64,000 nt of DNA, from NCBI RefSeq assembly GCF_963855985.1, contig NC_087106.1, positions 13,284,012-13,348,011 of the forward strand. The letters run 5' to 3'. This stretch comes from Ostrinia nubilalis (taxonomy: Eukaryota; Arthropoda; Insecta; Lepidoptera; Crambidae). The position numbers were made by a program, and so were the translations under genes. A model generated the notes under the pieces. The model had not been told where the DNA came from. It was given only the letters and a program-made list of their open reading frames with translations, and searched no databases. Positions 56,081 to 64,000 of this stretch are shown here, one piece after another (the stretch's first letter is position 1; every line of letters begins with the position of its first letter).

Positions 56081-59000
56081 ATCCAAAGCAATTAAAATCA
56101 TCCAAGGGATGGTTTGATTAGAACGCATCTCCGCTTTCCGCGCTCACTGCGGCCCCGCCACCGCCACTTGAGCGAAACATCCTTTGACGTCAGCTGTTTG
56201 TGCGGCGTCTGCAGCGCAGACTGCGCTCATGAGAGATACTCCCGGTCCAAGATACACGCTGACATATGCTCGGTACCTATCTATACGTGGACAGGCCCCC
56301 TAGATCAGTTAAAAAACGTGACAGTTTTTAGTTCGAAGTCACTTCATGGAGCAAAACGCTGCACAAAACGCCGAAACCAAGCGATTTCGGACATACAACT
56401 GTCACGTTTTGTAAGTTTTCTAGATGCAAATACTGAAGCTGTTTGATAGAAAGGATGAATAACTTGACCACTAGTAAAAACCATTGAAAAACAATTTTGT
56501 GCCTGGGGAAAGTTAATCATTGGAAGTTAGAGGGAAATAGTAGTAGTTAGTACAAAAGCTAAGAACCGACGAAACCTCTGCAGTGTTGAGCAAAAGAAAT
56601 AACCTAAAAAGTAGGTTTAATTACACCACGATCTTGTGAGCTGTCAGCTAACTGCTAACTGCTAACAAGTAATAAAATACTTATTCGAAAAATTCAAAAT
56701 AGTGATATCATTCTACTATGTAAGACATTCCTAGTCTGTGTTACACTCTGTATAATGCGACTCTGACGTGACACAGCATAGCGGACACCTGTAAATGGGA
56801 CGCTCAACAAGTTGCAAGGTAGACAGTGTGTCAGATCAGTCCCGTGGCGGAGCGTCTCGAGGGAAATTTCAAATAAAATAACGTGATTGAGAATTTCAAT
56901 AAGTGGAATATTTGTAACGATGATTATTGCTTTTACTATTCACATTAGGATAAATTATGTCGTCAAATTAGGAATGTAGAGTTTTCTTTTGGAAAAATTA
57001 ATAAAAGACAGAAAATACTACAATTTCAGTCATCATCGATTTACTCCTGAGATGAATCACTACTTGGATATGATCAGTATATTAGACACGTCCAGTCGAC
57101 AAATCCTAGTCCATTAGCAAATTTCAACTTCAATGCACATGCTCGTCATACACAATGCACTAAAAGTGCATTTCGGCCATCAAAACGGGCGTAAAGATAA
57201 ATACGGATACAAACAGCGTGTAAAAATAGCTGTCGCGTGTGCATCGTACAACTTGCAATTAGCCCGCTGGCCGCGCGCCCGCTGCCGGCTGGCCGCTCGA
57301 GAGGACTTGGGTTTGCTGACAGCACCTACATAGACTTTGAAAGCTTTAATCTACATTTAAAACATTTTCTTGAAGTTATCTCTGCCGACATATTCCATTG
57401 TTATCAATTTATCGTCACAATAAATAATGGATGAACTCTTAACATTTATCATCATAGCTCCTCATCTTTTCCTCACATTCTGAAACACGCGGACGCTGCC
57501 GGTATCCTAAAATTCCATATCTCATTAGGATGACTCCCTATTTATTGGTGTAATTTTCACAAGCGATCATACGACCGGTACATGGTCCTCAAAATCTATC
57601 TCTCATCTTTCGAAAATGGATCGTCATCGTGTGATCTGATGTTAAAGGCGCATTCCCGAGTCAAAGAGGCGAGGATTCTAGCTGCGTTTTCTCACAAGAT
57701 AGCTGTCATAGCTAAACAACTCACAAAGATGAGTCAAAGTACTCTCCAGCAAACTTTTTTAAGTTTCCACAGAAGCCATTCCTCGGCGTCTGTCGTCGTC
57801 ACCTTCTAGTCAGGAATTTGTCAAAACATGTGATGCAATAACGAAATGCAACTGTTGGCACGAGGGTGACTCCCGCGGCGAACCCGCGGCTACGTCATAC
57901 ATATCTTTGGCTCTTGCTAATATTGTAATTAGCCGAAATATTTGGAACCAGACCACAACGAGAAAGCTTTTAGCCTGCATCATCTGATGGAGTGATAATC
58001 AGGCTGAAGGTAGAACCGAGCTTTTTTTATGCATAACAAGGCAGGTATTTGACCACAATCGCACCTGATGTTAGGTGGGATGCAGTCTAGGATGGTACAT
58101 ATCTGCCCTGCTTTGCCTCTTTCCTTCACCACAGAGGAAAAAAGTTATTATTTCCAACTACCGAAACACAAAAATGCTGTTAACATAGTTCCACTATTTT
58201 AATGGCGGTAGTAAAGCGCCCTAAGTATGATCGTTTCGTACCCATAAAATAATCCTTGTGATGTTGTTATTATCATTAGGGGATCAATTTCTAAATCATG
58301 AAAATACCTAATTAATCTGCAGTCTATTGGACTGTGAACTCGGTAGGGTAGGTAAGCATTGATTTGAATGGAAACTTTTTGCGGTTTCAATGCTGCCTAT
58401 TTTTAATCGCAAGTTTCGATGAATCTAGTCGCCTTTAGGGACTGTTTTGAAAGAGCCACTAATAGAAGCCCGTGGGAATGTCGCCTTGACTTCAAAATAT
58501 TTCTTTTGTTATGTCTTGCCAAACAAACTAATAACCTTCCTCGGAGGATGGATTGAAGCGATTGAAGCGTCACGGAATTAATTGACGATTCTATTTGATG
58601 CTAATTATTTAGTTGTAGATCATTGGTCGTATCGAACAGTCTGGAATGAATTCTCTCAGCGGTCGCAGGTTTTTTAATACTTAAGTACACCCGCGCTCCC
58701 CTTTAAAGGTCTTTGCGCCCCCCACTTTGGGAACCAATGTTATAGATAGACTTTTTTAAATGTATCTGTTTTATGCAAATAAATGATGGTTGTGTAATTT
58801 AAGAACCTTACTATACTGCGTTAGAGAAATGTATGATTCGTAATAAAACTTTTCGTCCTAAGAACTTAAAAGTAGACTAGGTTAAACACTTTATAAATAG
58901 CCAAACAATTTGAAATGTGTCATCTCATAGGACGATAAAAATAAAGTTGCTCTTACTGGGTACATTTCAAAACTAGGCAACTGATATTGGGTTGTTGGAC

Positions 59001-59144
59001 ACTTTGTGTTAAGGTTTTTATATCGACTTTAAATTAAAGTTAAAGAAAGTTAATAACTTAATCCTGTCCCTAATCCCGAAAAGATTATTTTATGTAAGTA
59101 TTGTCTATTGCCGAAACTTTTCGGCCTGATAAAAATTGATAGGT
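56081..59144. other. No supported gene; LINE-like scrap near 58 kb
   Basis: At 57960-58140 pieces such as CATCTGATGGAGTGATAATC AGGCTGAAGG and ATCGCACCTGATGTTAGGTG GGATGCAGTC resemble the 3' part of the SINE at 48.5 kb and moth LINE ends. An inverted pair ACGTGACAGTT/AACTGTCACGT lies at 56318 and 56398. Nothing else is assignable. Confidence 0.4.
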
Positions 59145-59152
59145 ATCTGGTC
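59145..59152 (+). repeat. 8-bp target duplication, left (ATCTGGTC)
   Basis: Identical to 63515-63522. An 8-bp duplication is the hallmark of hAT transposition. Confidence 0.85.
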
Positions 59153-59322
59153 TAGAGGTGGGCGCCACGCCGGCGCGCCGCCGCCGCCGCGAATTTTTTC
59201 ACGCCGCCGCCGCCGACGACCAGCTGTCGGCGCGCCGATACTAATATTGTACCTACTATTTGCAATTAATTCCTCTCCTATACTGTACTTTCTGGATTTG
59301 TGTTTCGAACGCAGAAGAACTA

Positions 59323-61015
59323 ACGTAAGTGCGCCTATTAACGACCCCCCAAAATTTGTAGTCTATTACCGCCCTATTTTTCTTTCTTTCATGAAAGACA
59401 TAATAACAGGTTCCAGAAAACACTTTACCTAAAACATATCTAGATATGTTTATTGACTATCACAACGATTAAAGTTTGTGTTCGTAAATAACCAGTAAAC
59501 GGAGTTATTTGACATTAAATGGGACGCGCCCGCAACGGACGCACTTTTCATACTGACGCGCTCCCAGCTACTTAAGGTGCACCTTGTTATTAATTAGCGA
59601 TTTTAACACATTTAAAATGAGTATACCAACACGTTTTTGCATAACAATATTAATTCGTACTTTAGTTTCCTTAATAAAACTTCAATATAGCCCTCTCGCT
59701 GTATTTTTGTCGCTTAAATACAATTTTAATTAAGGGCGGTAATAGAAACACTTTTAATAATTTGGTTCCTAATAACGACCCATGGCGTTGTTAGAATTTT
59801 GATAACGTTTTTTATTTTAGTATTTATATCTTTAATTACGCATTTAACCTCCATTTTGTTATCTTTATCGATTCATAAGAATATATCACATAATTAAATC
59901 AATTAACGCCATATGTTAACTGTCATAGGTTTGGCATAAAACTGCAATGAACATTAAAGAATATCTCTAATAATGTATGACAATAGATTTTATAAAAACC
60001 TGTTAAATTCTAATTAGTACCTATTTGATATAAAATAAAACCTAATAAAAATGGCACTTCACTGATCACGTCTTCATTACAGTAGATATTTTAGCTGGTT
60101 ACTGTTTTTTTTACGGTCGCTAATAGAATAAAGTAATATTCATACTTAATTCTATTACCGCCTCATAACTATAACGCCACCTGCGAAGACTTATAAGCCT
60201 TTATTTTGTATATAACTAACATTTATGACATGACACCAAACCAATCATGCGTTATCACAACTACTATGTAACTTTTTAAGATCTTTTGAATAATAAAAAA
60301 ATATTTTAAAATAATTATACAGACAGTGTCCAATTGTCCATAGTTTAAATTAAAATACCTACACAATTACATACAATTAAAATCAATCAAAAAGTAATTA
60401 AAAGTTATAGTCAAATTAAAAATAGAAATAAAATATTAAATGAAAATTAAATTTTATTAAAACTCAAATACAGTTTAAATAATGACCGCCACTACTCACT
60501 AGAACACCGGGTACCGCGTAATCAAGTATAATAGAGGAATTTATTATTTTACTATTTCTGCTTGATTATTTATTTGTTTTCGAGAAGCATGCCTTTTCTC
60601 TTTTAATAATAAAAAAAAATAACAAATTTAACTAAAACTAAAAGCAAAACAAATTTAACTTGAAAAAATCAAGTGTTTCCCGAACCTCTGAGTGGGAATC
60701 GAACCCGTGCCTCTTGGAATATACCCAATTGAAGAGCAATATTCTTAGCGGTCGGTAATAGAAACAGAAAAAACGTTAATAGAAACACACCTCGTCTATA
60801 GGTCGGTAATAGAAACAACTGCTTTTTCAGATTAAATTGCTATTTATTAATTATTGTGTGATTGTATACTCATTGTTACTACTTGAATTCAAAGATTACT
60901 TCATCATTGTTATAAATAAATTAAAGTGTCTTTTCTATCACCACGTCTTATATCTAATTTTCTAACGTTTATCCGAAGACAGCTTAAACTGGCGGTAATA
61001 GGCGCATTTACGTTA
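59323..61015. mobile_element. 1.7-kb TIR element with GGTAATAGAAAC subterminal repeats
   Basis: Ends ACGTAAGTGCGCCTATTAAC and GGTAATAGGCGCATTTACGT form inverted repeats with TA on each side. The motif GGTAATAGAAAC (or a piece such as TCTATTACCG) recurs at about 59360, 59738, 60150, 60752, 60775 and 60802. The interior is AT-rich with no long frame, so it is non-autonomous. A B-box-bearing stretch (GGGAATCGAACCCGTGCC) lies at 60692. I do not recognise the family. Confidence 0.7.
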
Positions 61016-61199
61016 ACTACCTATAATCTTTATTCTTAATGCCATGTAAATTGGTACACAAGGCGAATTTAATGCCGTTGATGTACTAATAAATTGATTG
61101 AATAACTTAATACTAACTATATTAACAGTTAATCCAGTACATCATTCAAGTTGCTGCTTGGTCTAGTAAATAATTGATCGCGAGAGGCGCCTCTCCCTC

Positions 61200-63320
61200 T
61201 TGCTATCAAGAAAAATATCGCCGCCTTCGTCTGGCATGACTATACTTTAGGAGAATCACTCACACAGAGAATGCAAATGGGAACCACAAACTCTGGAAGG
61301 CAACAAAGTACATCCCTCAAACTGTTCTCCGCCTATTAGGTTCGGTAATAAATGAGTGCGAACTGACAAGAAAAATCTCAGACCTATGCTACATGACAAG
61401 CCGGTTTATTAAACCAAACGACACTTCAAGAAATAAGATCAAGTATTGAACTTGATCCGAGACTTGCAGCTATGCCTGCCTTAAGGGCAGAGATCCTACT
61501 CATAATGATGATTCTTTCGACCGATTTTGGTCATAGTGACCACTGCGTTCGACTTAGCTGTCTTGGCGGCGCTGGTGCGCCCGAAGATAGCTTACATAGC
61601 CGATCTTCGCGGCAACCTCCTCGCACATTGAGAGTATCTGAGCACGCCGCCAACATAATTATAGTGAATGGCGGCAGATGGACGAGATTTGCATCATCGC
61701 GTTTCGCGTCGAGTTCAGGTGTGCGCTGCACTTTGAACTCGCGGACTCGCCTCTTCACAATGTCCCGTCATTCTAGGCGCTATGCTCCCAAACCTTCCCA
61801 TTGTGATTTAAGAGGGCCCATTTTGCATCTTTTCATATGCTACTTCTGGACATCTTTGTACCTCTCTGAGGAGTTGACCGCCGATGTTTCCGCTTACCCT
61901 CCTCAAATTAAAAGTAGAAGATTGATTCCTACTACGCTAAGAGAGGACGAAAGACGCAGGAGGACCAAAGTGACTGACATAGCCCGCAGAATCGCTAAAA
62001 TCGCTAAAAGTGGGCGGGGCACATAGCTCGTAGAGCTGATGGCCACTGGGGCAGGAAAGTTCTTGAGTGGCAACCACGAGCCGGAAGACGTAGCGTAGGC
62101 AGGCCTCCCACTAGCTGGACCGACGATTTGGTGAAGGTCACGGGAGGTACCTGGATGCGAGCGGCGCAGGACCAGTCTTTGGGGAAGGCCTTTGTCCAGC
62201 AGTGGACGTCTTTCGGCTGAAACGAATGAACGAACGCTAAAAGAGTTGGCCAAGCTAAAGAAATAGCCAAAATGGACCCTCGTAAAGCACCTTCATTTGA
62301 TCTGATCACCATGCAGTCCATGTTCTTGACAATGACACACTGAGTGAGATCCTCGCAAGTCTCTTAACTTTTTAAATGATCCATAAACCTGGCAAGTCGC
62401 CTTACGAAATCTCCTCCTATCGCTCAATTAATCTAACATTTGTATTGTTAAAATTATGGGAAAGGATCATTCTTGCTCGTTTATTCCCTGGCCTAAGTAT
62501 GACCCATGTAATATAGTATACCCGACGATACATTTTGGCAGAAACTATACCAACCATAATCAGTACAATGTTTGAAAAAGAAAGAACCCTGTACGGCTGC
62601 TTTCGCTGCGGCTTCAGCTGGGTTTAGCATAAAGGACTACTCTATGAAATTAAAAAGTACTTTCCAGCACACTTCTACTACCTACTGATGGAGTCTTATC
62701 TCAGTGACAGTTTTAAATCAAACTCCGTGACAAAATCTTCTCTTTTTAGCTGCAGAGCTGGAGTATCCCAGGTCTCTGTACTTGGTCCGGTACTCTACAA
62801 CATTTACTAGTAAAGCAGCCCAGACACCAGAAAGCTGCCGCTTTCCTCAAATGTAACTGTGATCTTAAAGCGACTTTCCTGTTGCAAAGTCAGCCAAATG
62901 CCAATAATACTTGACTGACCAAGTGGCGCATGTAAGCAAGCCCCGAAGTCTCACCATATTATCATTTAAAACGTCGTCAACTTATCTTCCAGCCAATTTC
63001 AAATCAAATCTCAAATCTCTCTCGACAAATTGCTGCAATCAACCTACTTTAAAAATCTGGACCGTAGGATGACATGGAAAGACCATAAATATAAATAAAA
63101 CAGATCTGAACATAATATTATGGCATCTAACTTTGGTCGACCGACAGTCAGCTAATCCATCATTAACTGTGTGCTTCCAAAGAGTTCAAAAATACATGCT
63201 AAGGGCACATTGGTACGCTCGCCTTGAGGAAATACACGAAAACCTGATCTCAGCCAAACCTACTATCAAAATATCTATGATCAAGAGAGCTGATTTACTA
63301 GGGTAAACCACTGCTCTAGT
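61200..63320 (+). pseudogene. Jockey-clade ORF2 remnant (pre-RT linker and RT)
   Basis: Pieces in order: NGNHKLWKATKYIPQTVLR (about 61277), MDPRKAPSFDLIT (about 62272), KPGKSPYEISSYRSINLT (about 62385), then GLLYEIKKYFPAHFY, ESYLSDSFKSNS and CRAGVSQVSVLGPVLYNIY (to about 62810). These follow the Jockey order: LWKATK linker, KPRKAPG..LIT, KPGK...SYRPISL, G.SQGSVLGP.LYNIY. Stops and frameshifts are frequent and the FADD catalytic motif is not readable. An RTE fragment splits it. The stretch 61470-61930 is unassigned. Confidence 0.75.
61930..62240 (+). pseudogene. RTE C-terminal fragment inside the Jockey remnant
   Basis: RRRTKVTDIARRIAK is followed, after a small frameshift, by WAGHIARRADGHWGRKVLEW, QPRAGRRSVGRPPTSWTDDL and AFVQQWTSFG with the stop at 62220, then an AACGAATGAACGAACG tail. 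Apart from the frameshift the end is intact. The 184-codon open frame from 61472 only partly coincides with this and is not a gene. Close relative of 19777-20025. Confidence 0.8.
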
Positions 63321-63514
63321 AGCTCTACCGTGTCAAACCCCAACCAACTGCAAATCACCTGATTAGTCTTGACGACACATACTAAAAAAGCAGATTTAAA
63401 AAAAATACCTAATGAATAAAGGTCAAACAAGGTCACGCCGCCGACGCCGCCGCCGCCGAAGTCAAAAAGTCGGCGCGCCGCCGCCGGCCAATTATATATC
63501 GGCGCCCACCTCTA

Positions 63515-63522
63515 ATCTGGTC
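63515..63522 (+). repeat. 8-bp target duplication, right (ATCTGGTC)
   Basis: Exact partner of 59145-59152. Confidence 0.85.
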
Positions 63523-64000
63523 ACTATGAACGGAATCTGGATATTCTGAATTCGGAAAATTAGACAAGAAATGGCGTAATAAAGAAAGACCAGTGGTTTG
63601 TTTAGAAGTATCTACTGCATGCGCTTTGTACAAGGATGCAGCAGGTTACTAAAAATAGACGAATGATTAAAGCAACTGACGTGCAGATTATTTGTGACAA
63701 TCTACTTGAAGATTCACAACATCGTTGTACTACAATGACTCAATGGTTTGATTGCCAGGACAGATGCAATGACGAATTCATCATTACGAAACACTCGTCA
63801 TATATCACGTCGAAGCACAGGGACGCTACTCAGTAGCGGCTACTGCAATGACACATTTAAAGAACTTTTGACAACTCTTAGATTCCTTTTGTAAGACCAT
63901 CATCATCACTACGACTTACACAGTTGAACATAGGTCTCCTCTGAGACTTTGGTTAGAGTGTCCGATTACTAGCGACCTAGAAAACCTGGTCTGTCATGTA
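63523..64000. other. No recognisable gene
   Basis: A 66-codon plus frame (63636-63836) has no recognisable motif. The rest is AT-rich sequence to the window edge. Confidence 0.4.

Larger units (their letters stand above)
59153..63514. mobile_element. hAT-type element, 4.36 kb, filled with nested elements
   Basis: Terminal inverted repeats TAGAGGTGGGCGCC (left) and GGCGCCCACCTCTA (right) are perfect over 14 bp and flanked by the 8-bp duplication ATCTGGTC. Both ends continue with GCCGCC-rich runs. Between them lie a 1.7-kb TA-type TIR element, a Jockey reverse-transcriptase remnant and an RTE 3' end; no hAT transposase is visible. The original element was probably a small non-autonomous hAT of a few hundred bases that was later invaded. 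Confidence 0.85.

Noticed and set aside
60692..60750. Second tRNA gene
   Set aside because: Only a B-box (GGGTTCGATTCCC on the minus strand) is present; there is no A-box, acceptor stem or anticodon arm.
61472..62026. 184-codon frame as a host gene
   Set aside because: It partly overlaps RTE C-terminal sequence in a frame that breaks and lies within nested transposons.
1..64000. CRISPR array, bacterial operon, integron or prophage
   Set aside because: Introns, eukaryotic LINEs, SINEs and MITEs show nuclear insect DNA; no regularly spaced identical short repeats with unique spacers were found.

Overview
The window looks like a stretch of moth or butterfly (Lepidoptera) nuclear genome. It is AT-rich, with large introns, no operon-like packing and dense remnants of transposons. 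The organism call rests on the repeat set: RTE LINE 3' ends with ATG-type tails, a tRNA-headed SINE on an R1/RTE/Jockey background, Helitron-like repeats ending GCGGCCGCTAGT, and many small palindromic MITEs. It is an inference.

One host gene can be supported. It lies on the minus strand and I reconstructed it from splice sites and reading phase. Exon 1 is 29659-28058 (534 codons), exon 2 is 22405-22249, exon 3 is 8778-8662 and exon 4 is 712-579. The last exon reaches the first residues of a RhoGAP domain (GSVFGVPLAQCVE), and the rest of the domain runs off the left edge. Phases agree at every junction (0, 1, 1, then 0 at the exit). The parts together look like an ARHGAP6/ARHGAP36-type Rho GTPase-activating protein. 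The gene sits in a very GC-rich first exon with a plausible TATA/initiator pair just upstream.

Intron 3 (713-8661) holds two copies of a Harbinger-type MITE; one copy sits inside the 5' splice site of exon 3. Intron 2 (8779-22248) holds a 139-bp minisatellite carrying CACGTG E-boxes, a palindrome-rich repeat cluster and several LINE/Helitron scraps. Intron 1 (22406-28057) holds three extra tandem copies of the exon 2 splice acceptor and exon 2 5' end (165-bp unit), directly upstream of the real exon.

From 30 kb to 64 kb I see no convincing host exon. This upstream or intergenic part carries an RTE LINE 5' fragment (34.6-35.2 kb), a SINE (48.5-48.8 kb), a 5'-truncated R1-clade LINE with perfect target-site duplications (49.3-50.4 kb), several MITEs, and a nested hAT element (59153-63514, 8-bp target duplication) that contains a second TIR element, a Jockey reverse-transcriptase remnant and an RTE 3' end.

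Everything was read by eye. No homology search, splice predictor or expression data was available. Family names rest on motifs recognised in translation.
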